A DNA stretch of 6,668 bases, taken from contig DFBC01000015.1 of NCBI GenBank assembly GCA_002367235.1, positions 3,330 to 9,997 on the forward strand. The letters run 5' to 3'. Below are positions 1 to 6,058 of this stretch, in pieces. Positions within the stretch are counted from its first letter, which is position 1. Each line of letters starts with the position of its first letter. This DNA comes from Cellvibrionales bacterium UBA3090 (GTDB taxonomy: Bacteria > Pseudomonadota > Gammaproteobacteria > Pseudomonadales > Porticoccaceae). A program made the translations under genes and the position numbers. Below the pieces are notes generated by a model. That model saw only the letters and a program-made list of their open reading frames with translations. It had not been told where the DNA came from and made no database searches.

Positions 1-87
1 ATTACTGAAGATATGGTTCAGGATGCCTGCTCTGAGTCCGAAGAAAACGATGAGAACAACGAGGGTGACCCCGCCTCACCAGAATAG
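1..87 (+). CDS. 3' end of an unidentified gene (acidic C-terminal tail)
   Basis: The first 28 codons are open in frame 1 and end in TAG at 85-87. The visible tail is strongly acidic and Asn-rich (the stretch SESEENDENNEGD is inside it), which looks like a disordered C-terminal extension. Nothing in these residues identifies a family, so no function is proposed. The gene would run head-on into pdxB, with only 46 nt between the two stop codons, and I see no clear terminator hairpin in that gap. Frame 2 is also open across this stretch and runs into pdxB, but its product is basic and has no features; the acidic frame looks more like a real protein end. Confidence is moderate because the start and most of the gene lie outside the window. 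Confidence 0.5.
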   Translation: MTEDMVQDACSESEENDENNEGDPASPE

Positions 88-133
88 CCCCCAGTATCAA
101 ACTAACGTAATCGCGCCATTGCTAATAACCGTT

Positions 134-1219
134 CTACTGAAAACCCAGTATGGACATTTGTTGGCGCAATGGCTCTGAGACACCCGTTGCCGCCTGATAA
201 TGGATAAATTCCAGCCGCCGAGGACACGTTTTTCGCAACTGATCAAAACTCTTGGAGGTAACGACATTTTTTGCCGCCAATGCCGCCCGCATTCGCGCAT
301 TTTCGACCGTCACATCATAGGTTGCCAAAACCGCCTGAGCCAGGGTGGTAACGTCTAACTCAACAGGTGGCACCTGTACCACTGGTGCCGATGGGATATC
401 CCTCCCCAACCAACGGCAGAAAGCATCCCTTACCATTTTGGTGCCATTGACCTTGCCATCATAGCTATAACCCGCAATATGTGGCGTACCGATATTCACC
501 TGCTCAAGCAACGACAAGCAAATATCTGGCTCCTGCTCCCAGACATCCAACACCACCTGCCAAGATTTCTCCGGCAATAAACGAAGCAATGCTGCATTGT
601 CCACCACAGCGCCTCGACCGGCATTAATCAGCAGGGTTTCGGATGGAAGTTGCGAGAGAACAGCCTCGTTAAAAAGATGGTGTGTGGGGTGTGCTCCCCC
701 CGTAGATATCGGGGTATGCAAACACAACACATCCGATTTAAGAACCTGCTCAAACGATGCCATATCAGGAATAACCTCACGGGTTAAGAACGGGTCGTAA
801 CAACGACAATCCACCCCCAGAGCTTTCAGCGTTCTATAGAGCCTTCCACCTACATTTCCACATCCAACAATGCCGACAGTCTGCTCCATCCATTGTGGAC
901 GCAGGCTAAACAGTGCCGAAAGCACATACTGAACAACCGCGTTGGCATTGCAGCCAGGAGCATTGGAAAAACCAATATCTCGCTGCCCTAAGAAGCGCTG
1001 GTCCACGTGATCAACACCAATAGTCGCAGACCCCACGAAACCAACCCGGCTGCCCTCCAGCAACCCAGCATTGACTAACGTTACAGAGCGAACAAGCAAC
1101 ACATCCGCATCCCATACGTGTTCTGCTGTCAGATCGCGACCAGCATACGTCACCACCTCACCGTAGGGGGAAAACAACTCCCGCACTAACGGCATATTTT
1201 CATCGGCAACTATTTTCAT
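134..1219 (-). CDS. pdxB: Erythronate-4-phosphate dehydrogenase (PdxB)
   Basis: This 361-residue cytoplasmic enzyme oxidises 4-phospho-D-erythronate in the DXP-dependent pathway to pyridoxal 5'-phosphate, upstream of SerC, PdxA and PdxJ. It belongs to the D-2-hydroxyacid dehydrogenase family. The N-terminus (MKIVADENMP) and the NAPGCNANAVVQYV segment near 86-99 are typical of PdxB. The NAD-binding glycine motif is GCGNVG at 119-124. The family's catalytic triad is present: Arg202 in NAGRGAVVDN, Glu228 in DVWEQEP and His247 in GTPHIAGY. The C-terminal PdxB dimerisation region (about 285-361) includes SFDQLRK at 324-330. The length is slightly below the E. coli enzyme (378). The ATG start is preceded by AGGA at about 5 nt. 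It is the last gene of the minus-strand operon, 53 nt after the exonuclease stop. Confidence 0.97.
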   Translation of the reverse strand: MKIVADENMPLVRELFSPYGEVVTYAGRDLTAEHVWDADVLLVRSVTLVNAGLLEGSRVGFVGSATIGVDHVDQRFLGQRDIGFSNAPGCNANAVVQYVLSALFSLRPQWMEQTVGIVGCGNVGGRLYRTLKALGVDCRCYDPFLTREVIPDMASFEQVLKSDVLCLHTPISTGGAHPTHHLFNEAVLSQLPSETLLINAGRGAVVDNAALLRLLPEKSWQVVLDVWEQEPDICLSLLEQVNIGTPHIAGYSYDGKVNGTKMVRDAFCRWLGRDIPSAPVVQVPPVELDVTTLAQAVLATYDVTVENARMRAALAAKNVVTSKSFDQLRKTCPRRLEFIHYQAATGVSEPLRQQMSILGFQ

Positions 1220-1272
1220 ATTTTCCTGCTACCCAGTCGCTTAGTATTTTATTTGGCTATTTGTCCAAAGAA

Positions 1273-2166
1273 TCAATCTATTGCGATAGCCGTCAACTTC
1301 TCAGCTCTGCCCACCGGGCTGTCACCCAGCCCCATACGTTGGCAGAAATCATCCAATGCATCCAGCGCTATAGGCCGCCGCTGGAGTGCCGGCTTACCCA
1401 GCACAGCATCGTCGGCAATTTCTGTGAGCCTTTTCGCGAGAACAATTTGCTCTCTGTAACTGTCAATTTTTTCAGCCAGTTTTTTAGCTCCGCGCACGGG
1501 AACCTCGTTAATCTGATCACCGGCTTGCAACAACACATTCAGACTGCCGAAGTGCTTGAGTAGTGCACAGGCTGTTTTGGGTCCAATGCCGGGCACCCCG
1601 GGAATATTGTCACTGCTATCACCAACCAGTGCCAAGTAGTCAGCCATCTGCTCAGGCCAAACACCCACCCTATCCACAACCTCTTTTTGGCCCAAGGGTT
1701 TCGATTTACCAAAATCCCAAATTAAATCATCAGGGCCAATCAATTGAGTCAAATCTTTATCGCCACTCAACACAATAATACGGTGACCAATCTCCCGCCC
1801 CTGCTTGGCCAGCGTACCGATAATGTCATCGGCTTCGTGAGTTTGACTGGCAAGTCCGGCAATACCCATCAGACGAGTCGCCTCAAGGCAAGCATTTAAC
1901 TGAAACGACAATGCATCATCCGGCAAACACCGGTTAGCCTTATAATCGGGATAAATACGGTTACGAAAACAGCTACCCAGACTTTGATCAAATGCAGCGG
2001 CAATATAAATGGGAGATTGTTTTTCTATCAGGGTCAACAAAAAACTCAAATAGCCATATACCGCCTGTGTGGGAAACCCCTCCTGACTGTGCCATTTTTC
2101 TGGCCATGCAAAATAATGACGAAAAATATAAATGGACGCATCAATCAAAAACAGTGGATGCGACAT
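1273..2166 (-). CDS. Stand-alone 5'-3' exonuclease / flap endonuclease with both metal sites
   Basis: This 297-residue protein resembles the N-terminal nuclease domain of DNA polymerase I, without a polymerase part. Such enzymes remove RNA primers and 5' flaps during lagging-strand maturation and repair. Acidic metal ligands are visible in family order: Asp9, Asp60, Glu111, Asp113 and Asp114 (HEADD), Asp136 and Asp138 (SGDKD), and Asp183 and Asp186 (GDSSDNIPG). The basic segment FRNRIYPDYKANR lies at 67-79, and the helix-3-turn-helix (PGVPGIGPKTA) at 189-199. E. coli ExoIX (Xni) has lost the DKD and GDSSD acids, so this is not an Xni-type protein and I give no symbol. The ATG shares its A with the epmC stop (TGATG), and there is no good Shine-Dalgarno, so translation probably depends on coupling to epmC. 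Confidence 0.93.
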   Translation of the reverse strand: MSHPLFLIDASIYIFRHYFAWPEKWHSQEGFPTQAVYGYLSFLLTLIEKQSPIYIAAAFDQSLGSCFRNRIYPDYKANRCLPDDALSFQLNACLEATRLMGIAGLASQTHEADDIIGTLAKQGREIGHRIIVLSGDKDLTQLIGPDDLIWDFGKSKPLGQKEVVDRVGVWPEQMADYLALVGDSSDNIPGVPGIGPKTACALLKHFGSLNVLLQAGDQINEVPVRGAKKLAEKIDSYREQIVLAKRLTEIADDAVLGKPALQRRPIALDALDDFCQRMGLGDSPVGRAEKLTAIAID

Positions 2167-2723
2167 CAGTCGACGGCTATTTGATAATGATAAGAATTCA
2201 ACGGTTCTGTACCAAACACTTCTGAAAGCGCATCAGTAAATGCCGCTGCTCGCGCAGGCATAGGTGAAGAACACCAGGCACGTGCCTGGTCAACAACCTG
2301 CGTTACAAATGCCTCACTGGCGCCAATATCAGCCGACAGATTATCCGCGCTGATATTAAAAGGGTGCCCTGCAGCTACCGAGAAAATCCACTCCATTGCC
2401 TGAGGTTTGATTTCAACGGTTTCAAACGTTCGCTGCTGAACTTCAGTGCGACCATCTGCATGATACCAATAACCAAAATCCTCCAACTGTCTACGCTGCT
2501 CTCCGGCAATACACCAGTGGGCGATTTCATGGAGTGCACTAGACACATAATCACTGCGAAAAATTAGCCGATTGACATCACAGTTCTCATCCACTGGCAG
2601 GTAAACCGGCTCTTCGCCGCCACCTTCCAACCGGGTATTAAAGCGCTCGGCAAACAACCGATTAAAAACCCTGATCACCTCATCTGCATTTAATGCTTCG
2701 ACAGGGTGCCTACCAGATAACAT
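2166..2723 (-). CDS. epmC: Elongation factor P hydroxylase (EpmC / YfcM)
   Basis: EpmC hydroxylates the beta-lysylated lysine of elongation factor P, the last step after EpmB (lysine 2,3-aminomutase) and EpmA (EF-P ligase). The 185-residue product closely follows E. coli YfcM through EPVYLPVDE (38-46), the zincin-like SALHEIAHWCIAG (62-74, with His65, Glu66 and His69), EDFGYWYHADGR (81-92) and VEIKPQAMEWIF (103-114), whose Glu104 is a possible third metal ligand. I chose the ATG at 2723 over an upstream in-frame ATG at 2774. It has AGGGAGG at 2730-2736 with a 6-nt spacer, and it gives an N-terminus close to that of the E. coli protein. It overlaps the end of the cyclotransferase gene by 14 nt and the exonuclease start by 1 nt. 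epmA, epmB and efp are not in this window. Confidence 0.93.
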   Translation of the reverse strand: MLSGRHPVEALNADEVIRVFNRLFAERFNTRLEGGGEEPVYLPVDENCDVNRLIFRSDYVSSALHEIAHWCIAGEQRRQLEDFGYWYHADGRTEVQQRTFETVEIKPQAMEWIFSVAAGHPFNISADNLSADIGASEAFVTQVVDQARAWCSSPMPARAAAFTDALSEVFGTEPLNSYHYQIAVD

Positions 2724-3177
2724 CGACCGCCTCCCTGCAAGGTGTTTGGTCAATGCGTTCCCAGTACTCGACACTTAGGTAAGGCTTTCCCGCCAACAGG
2801 TGCTCTACATACCAGCGAGCGGGCAAAATATTGCTGCCTATAACCGCAGGGTTGGCAATGTACGTCCAGGCAGGAATAACACCAGCGACGGTCTGCACCC
2901 GAAACAATTCCCGGCTATACATAAACGGGGTACCTTCATGGGGATCCAGCTTTACAATCTCCGAGGTATTCGCCAGGTGATAGAGAACACCCTCCACGCA
3001 CTCGGCGGGGGCATAAACTACGTTGGCACAGGCCAAATTTTTGTCCAGACGCGAACGCTTGTTGAAGCGCAAACCAAGACCTTCCAACGACCCAGAACAC
3101 GCACTTACAACCTGTAAACCACGGGCTTTCATCCGCTCAAAATTCATATTCGAACCATAGGCAAAATAGTAGCTCAC
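2710..3177 (-). CDS. Gamma-glutamylcyclotransferase-fold protein (GGCT/AIG2-like)
   Basis: This 155-residue cytoplasmic protein carries the signature of the gamma-glutamylcyclotransferase fold: YFAYGSNM at 4-11 (the glycine loop that binds the gamma-glutamyl group) and LDPHEG at 77-82. Glu81 matches the catalytic acid of human GGCT, which sits in LDEQEG. The segments VEGVLYHL (61-68) and AWTYIANP (103-110) also fit. Known members release 5-oxoproline from gamma-glutamyl amino acids or glutathione; the substrate here cannot be read from sequence. The start is GTG: the next Met (residue 11) would remove the YGSN loop, and an in-frame TAG lies four codons upstream. A modest AGGGTG precedes it by about 8 nt. 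It is the first gene of the operon with epmC, the exonuclease and pdxB. Confidence 0.88.
   Translation of the reverse strand: MSYYFAYGSNMNFERMKARGLQVVSACSGSLEGLGLRFNKRSRLDKNLACANVVYAPAECVEGVLYHLANTSEIVKLDPHEGTPFMYSRELFRVQTVAGVIPAWTYIANPAVIGSNILPARWYVEHLLAGKPYLSVEYWERIDQTPCREAVDVIW
2730..2736 (-). promoter_or_regulatory. Ribosome binding site that decides the epmC start
   Basis: Read on the minus strand this is AGGGAGG, 6 nt before the ATG at 2723. It lies inside the coding sequence of the upstream cyclotransferase gene. It argues that the shorter epmC reading frame, rather than the 17-residue longer one starting at 2774, is the one translated. Confidence 0.8.
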
Positions 3178-3330
3178 AAAAATTACACCCTAGGTATTGT
3201 GCTTTAAGATAATCGGTAGTACCTTATCTAGTGTGGTGGTCTGAATTACTTCCCCACCATACAAGATTTAGCCAGACGCGGAAACTCTCTGTGTACAGCT
3301 TAGTCTAACTACCATTTGAGGAGGTGTATT
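3178..3330. promoter_or_regulatory. Divergent intergenic region with nested inverted repeats
   Basis: This 153-nt spacer separates the GGCT-epmC-exonuclease-pdxB operon (leftward) from the unknown + strand gene (rightward), so it should hold promoters for both. I could not settle on a convincing -35/-10 pair for either direction. It contains AGATAA (3207-3212) and TTATCT (3224-3229) in inverted orientation 11 nt apart, with GGTA-G-TACC (3215-3223) nested inside. A separate inverted pair is TGGTGG (3234-3239) and CCACCA (3254-3259). These are possible operator sites, but no known regulator motif is recognised. Confidence 0.45.
3319..3326 (+). promoter_or_regulatory. Near-ideal ribosome binding site
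   Basis: AGGAGGTG matches the anti-Shine-Dalgarno end of 16S rRNA over eight bases and sits 4 nt before the ATG at 3331. An in-frame TTG at 3316 would place this site inside the coding region, so ATG 3331 is the start. It is the strongest such site in the window, which suggests efficient translation of the unknown gene. Confidence 0.9.
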
Positions 3331-4026
3331 ATGACTACCTCAACGTCAGGCCACAACACAGATAATGTGGTCGATCTGTTCACCGGTGAGGCTTATTCTT
3401 CACCTCTTAATAGCCGTATCATTCGTCTTTCTCCTGAACTCGACGGCCTCGAAATGATCTATTCCAACGAGGCTCATCCAACCAAATTTTTCAGTGTTAA
3501 AATTCTGTGCTGGGCACTTCGAGCGGATGGTGAAGTAGTGGGCCTTGTACCTTGGCTGGACGACATTATGCCGTGCACCGAAATACAGGATCCGCTCAAT
3601 GGACACTGGGAAGGCTACTACGACCCAGGTATCGACGAAGTGTTCTTCGAAGCGCCTATCCACAAAGTCATCGAACTGGAAACCGCAGCCGAATACTATG
3701 AATTCGACTTCGAGTCAGAGCGAGATGTGGTACAGGAAATTCCGGACACCATTGGTACACATGCAGTTCTTTCAAATGACGGCTTCAAAAACCTCACGTT
3801 GAAAGAAGTGGTCAGCTGGCGCCTCCACCACGATGGAGCTCTGGAAGGCATGCTGATTGACGATGAAAAAGTTGTCAGCACACCGGTGCTACCTGGCGAC
3901 GAAAGCCTCTACCCAGCCAAGACTGAAGAGGCCTTTCGCTATTTCTTCCAGCATCACATTGCCAATAAGATCAAAGCACGTGACCCGGAAGCCCTGGCAG
4001 CAATTTCAACATTGGTTGAGTCCTGA
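3331..4026 (+). CDS. Conserved-looking protein of unknown function with an internal duplication
   Basis: I do not recognise a named family for this 231-residue protein. It is acidic, with no signal peptide or membrane segment, so it is probably cytoplasmic. Two segments resemble each other. One runs through CWALRADGEVVGLVPWLDD at about 60-78. The other runs through SWRLHHDGALEGMLIDDE at about 162-179. They share W-x-L-x-x-DG, hydrophobic positions and a DD pair (W61/W163, L63/L165, D66-G67/D168-G169), and each is followed by a Pro-rich acidic stretch. This suggests two copies of a small beta-rich unit. The N-terminal 25 residues look flexible; the C-terminus (200-229) looks helical. It is a single-gene unit, transcribed away from the GGCT operon and convergent with the hydrolase operon. 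The coding sequence is intact and codon use looks like that of its neighbours. Confidence 0.85.
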   Translation: MTTSTSGHNTDNVVDLFTGEAYSSPLNSRIIRLSPELDGLEMIYSNEAHPTKFFSVKILCWALRADGEVVGLVPWLDDIMPCTEIQDPLNGHWEGYYDPGIDEVFFEAPIHKVIELETAAEYYEFDFESERDVVQEIPDTIGTHAVLSNDGFKNLTLKEVVSWRLHHDGALEGMLIDDEKVVSTPVLPGDESLYPAKTEEAFRYFFQHHIANKIKARDPEALAAISTLVES

Positions 4027-4086
4027 TTAGCCACGGCTGATTAGAACACCGTTCAACCGCAAACCATCGGTCGGGATGAGGGTGGT

Positions 4087-4101
4087 GGGGGCCTAGCCCC
4101 C
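4087..4101. repeat. GC-rich hairpin in the convergent spacer
   Basis: GGGGGC and GCCCCC form a perfect 6-bp stem with a CTA loop. On the + strand it is followed by an A-rich run (4103-4109) instead of a U-tract. On the minus strand the T-run comes before the hairpin. It therefore does not fit a classical intrinsic terminator in either direction, although it sits where the convergent transcripts of the unknown gene and the hydrolase operon would meet. Confidence 0.5.
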
Positions 4102-4142
4102 TAAAAAAATATTTGGGTATCGCACATCAACCGCTGCCTGCT

Positions 4143-4156
4143 GGTTAATATTAACC
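4143..4156. repeat. 14-nt perfect palindrome
   Basis: GGTTAATATTAACC is its own reverse complement across all 14 positions, with an AT-rich centre. It lies in the 225-nt convergent spacer, away from both gene starts, so a role as a promoter operator is not obvious. It could be a protein-binding site or a small cruciform; no regulator can be named. The rest of the spacer has no gene that I can support, only a short direct repeat (CTGATTAG at 4023-4030 and 4037-4044) and two copies of AATCAAGC (4225-4232, 4240-4247). Confidence 0.6.
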
Positions 4157-4251
4157 CGTGTTGTCGATTACTTGTTCAATATCACGAGTCCGGAACCTTG
4201 ATCTAAAAGCCACCTCGACGCCTGAATCAAGCCTAAAACAATCAAGCTACA

Positions 4252-4887
4252 CTAAAGTCTTCCAGCTAGCTCTGCCACCAGCACAGCCGCGGATTTGAGA
4301 TGTTCCTGTTGCAATAATCCCGATGATTTTCGAGGTTTCATATCGTGATCGCCATCTTCTAACCAGTGAATCTGCAACTGACTACTAAATGAAATGAGTG
4401 ACAGTTCTTCGGGTTTACCAAATGGGTCTCTGGTTCCCTGAAAAATTAATGTAGGCGTTTGAATATCCAATAGATGCTCAGTACGCATTTTTTCCAGCTT
4501 GCCTGGGGGATGAAAGGGGTAACCAAAGCAGCAGAGCCCTTTAGCACCCAACCCATCCGCGACCATACTAGCCATGCGCCCACCCATGGATTTACCGCCA
4601 ATTAGGAGGGGTTGTGGAAAATCTGTACGGTTTGAGACTTCATTGTAAACTTCACGCCAACTATCGAGCAGTATCGGCGCACGATCCGGTGGCCTTTTCT
4701 TTCCCGTTTTTCGCCGTTGTTGCATATAGGGAAATTCAAATCTCACCACCGTTATGCCCGCTTTATTAAGCTCGCCTGTCAGCGCCTGACAATAGTCGCT
4801 ATCCATTGGCGCACCTGCTCCATGGGCTAAAATTAACGTACCGCAGGCACTTTTTTCTGAAGAGGCGTCGTCGATTAAAAAATTCAT
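4252..4887 (-). CDS. Small alpha/beta hydrolase (KANL3/Tex30-like predicted esterase)
   Basis: This 211-residue cytoplasmic protein has the alpha/beta-hydrolase pattern. The oxyanion-side motif LAHGAGAPMDS is at 20-30. The nucleophile elbow GGKSMGG is at 97-103, with Ser100. Asp154 in FQGTRDPFG and His181 in EDGDHDMKP complete a likely catalytic triad. The HGAGA plus GKSMGGR combination is typical of the short family related to eukaryotic KANL3/Tex30. Its substrate is unknown; a carboxylic ester or thioester is the usual guess. There is no signal peptide. The ATG overlaps the upstream yheU stop as ATGA, and there is no Shine-Dalgarno, so translation is probably coupled. It is the last gene of the methyltransferase-yheU-hydrolase operon. 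Confidence 0.9.
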   Translation of the reverse strand: MNFLIDDASSEKSACGTLILAHGAGAPMDSDYCQALTGELNKAGITVVRFEFPYMQQRRKTGKKRPPDRAPILLDSWREVYNEVSNRTDFPQPLLIGGKSMGGRMASMVADGLGAKGLCCFGYPFHPPGKLEKMRTEHLLDIQTPTLIFQGTRDPFGKPEELSLISFSSQLQIHWLEDGDHDMKPRKSSGLLQQEHLKSAAVLVAELAGRL

Positions 4888-5132
4888 TGCTGGCTTTGCT
4901 GTTCTTGCTGCAAGCGTTGCAACTGGTGTTTGGTCAGCAAGTTACAGGTTTCCGTTTCAGGATCAAACGTTATCACCACATCGCCTCGCTTAATTTGTCG
5001 CTTTACTTGCTGAATCTTGGATTCAAGGTTTACCTCACTGGCGCCATAGTCCGTGCCCTCCCGATGGACAAACTCATCGATAATTGCAGCAAGTATCTCA
5101 GGCGACAGCCTATCTATTGGAATTTCTATCAT
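4884..5132 (-). CDS. yheU: YheU-family protein (UPF0270)
   Basis: This 82-residue protein matches E. coli YheU: IPIDRLSPEIL (4-14), FVHREGTDYG (21-30) and the helical KIQQVKRQIKRGDVVI region (39-54). The family's function is not known. It is about ten residues longer than E. coli YheU because of a glutamine-rich C-terminal tail (QLQRLQQEQQSQQ, 70-82), which overlaps the hydrolase start. It begins 11 nt after the methyltransferase stop, with only a weak GAG as a ribosome binding site. In E. coli, yheU also lies beside an alpha/beta hydrolase gene (yheT, a larger and different family), so the pairing with a hydrolase is shared although the hydrolase type differs. Confidence 0.92.
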   Translation of the reverse strand: MIEIPIDRLSPEILAAIIDEFVHREGTDYGASEVNLESKIQQVKRQIKRGDVVITFDPETETCNLLTKHQLQRLQQEQQSQQ

Positions 5133-5143
5133 TTAAAGAATAC

Positions 5144-5974
5144 TCATTGCTGTGCCGGCTTTCTGAACTTCAAGGTCATGCGATCACTCTCACCAATGGC
5201 CAGATACTTGTCACGATCCAGTTCTTGTAATCGTAATGTCGGAGGAAGCGTCCAGACCCCCTTTGGATGGTTTTTTGTGTCTTTGGGGTTACTGTTGATT
5301 TCCGATTTCGCCTCAAATACAAAACCAGCCTTCTCTGCCAACGCAACGACATATTGCTCCGTCATGTAACCACTGGTTTTCATGGCCTCCCAATCCATCC
5401 CATCCGGAGCGCGATGCTCTACAACGCCAAGAATGCCACCCGGTTTTAATGCCTTAAAAAACAGCGCAAAAGCGGTCTCTTCACTTTCCGACCGCAGCCA
5501 ATTATGGACATTGCGGAAGGTCAGCACACGATCGGCACTTCCATCCGGCACGGTTAATTGATTTCGCTTTGGATCAAACACAGCCATATTGACGCGATGA
5601 TAGACCTCTGGGTAGGCAGCAAGCTTTTCCACAAACAGCGCAGAATTACTGTCGTAAAAATCGACCCCGATACCGGTGGGAAAGTGCGCGGCGTAAAAAC
5701 TTCCATTGCCAACATAGGGTGCCAATATTTCGGTATACCATCCCTTTCCAGGCCAGATTTCTACCACTGTCATTCCTGGCTCCACACCAAAAAAACTTAG
5801 CGTTTCCAGTGGATGACGGTATTTGTCCCGCAGAACAAATTCAGGGGTACGGTGACTGGCTTGCAGGATGCTGGTATTTTGATGACTTGCTTTGTAACAG
5901 GCACTCACTGGCGCCATCAATCCTATTGCTGCTATCAGTAAAACAACAAACTGGAGTCTAGTTAGCGTAGCCAT
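5144..5974 (-). CDS. Predicted exported lipoprotein with a SAM-dependent methyltransferase fold (COG4798-like)
   Basis: This 276-residue protein starts with a lipoprotein-type signal: MATLTR, a hydrophobic core at about 7-21, then VSAC with Cys26 as the predicted lipidated residue. The next residue is Tyr, not Asp, which by the E. coli rule suggests the outer membrane. The mature part carries a class I methyltransferase motif I of the PGxGW type (VVEIWPGKGW, 70-79), FRNVHNW (153-159), LKPGGILGVVEHR (176-188) and the family block NPKDTKNHPKGVWTLPP (229-245). These match the predicted-methyltransferase group whose members often carry signal peptides. The substrate is unknown. I chose ATG 5974 over an in-frame TTG at 6007 because it has AGAGGGG (5985-5991) upstream, with a rather long 10-nt spacer, and gives a clean signal peptide. 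It is the first gene of the operon with yheU and the hydrolase. Confidence 0.85.
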   Translation of the reverse strand: MATLTRLQFVVLLIAAIGLMAPVSACYKASHQNTSILQASHRTPEFVLRDKYRHPLETLSFFGVEPGMTVVEIWPGKGWYTEILAPYVGNGSFYAAHFPTGIGVDFYDSNSALFVEKLAAYPEVYHRVNMAVFDPKRNQLTVPDGSADRVLTFRNVHNWLRSESEETAFALFFKALKPGGILGVVEHRAPDGMDWEAMKTSGYMTEQYVVALAEKAGFVFEAKSEINSNPKDTKNHPKGVWTLPPTLRLQELDRDKYLAIGESDRMTLKFRKPAQQ

Positions 5975-6019
5975 ACAAGCATTACCCCTCTCAATAAAAT
6001 CAATCAAAAGCCAATCTTA

Positions 6020-6046
6020 CCTATAAGCTAAAAGATAACTTATAGG
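6020..6046. repeat. 8-bp inverted repeat upstream of gcvR
   Basis: CCTATAAG (6020-6027) and CTTATAGG (6039-6046) are perfect inverted arms around an 11-nt loop. On the + strand, the last three bases of the right arm (AGG) are also the first bases of the AGGAGA ribosome binding site of the candidate upstream frame, so a folded RNA would hide part of that site. As DNA, it could equally be an operator between the two divergent genes. Confidence 0.6.
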
Positions 6047-6058
6047 AGATAGCCCACT

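Noticed and set aside
2..178. Open frame 2 at the left edge, running into the end of pdxB
   Set aside because: Its basic, featureless product overlaps a well-supported gene. The acidic frame 1 ending at 87 is more like a real protein end.
1261..1563. Plus-strand open frames opposite the exonuclease, and similar ones opposite epmC, the hydrolase and the methyltransferase
   Set aside because: They are antisense shadows of confidently identified genes, have no family signatures, and lack convincing ribosome binding sites.
2166..2774. Longer epmC frame starting at the ATG at 2774
   Set aside because: The ATG at 2723 has AGGGAGG at proper spacing and gives an N-terminus close to that of E. coli YfcM. 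The extra 17 residues would overlap the cyclotransferase gene by 65 nt.
3316..3330. TTG start at 3316 for the unknown + strand gene
   Set aside because: It would put the excellent AGGAGGTG ribosome binding site inside the coding region. ATG 3331 fits that site.
4197..4247. CTTGAT / ATCAAG inverted pair and repeated AATCAAGC, considered as a terminator or recombination (attC-like) site
   Set aside because: The stem is only 6 bp with a 23-nt loop and no U-tract. The core sequences needed for an attC site are absent.
5975..6007. TTG start at 6007 adding 11 residues to the methyltransferase
   Set aside because: It spoils an otherwise normal lipoprotein signal peptide and would bury the AGAGGGG site that serves ATG 5974.
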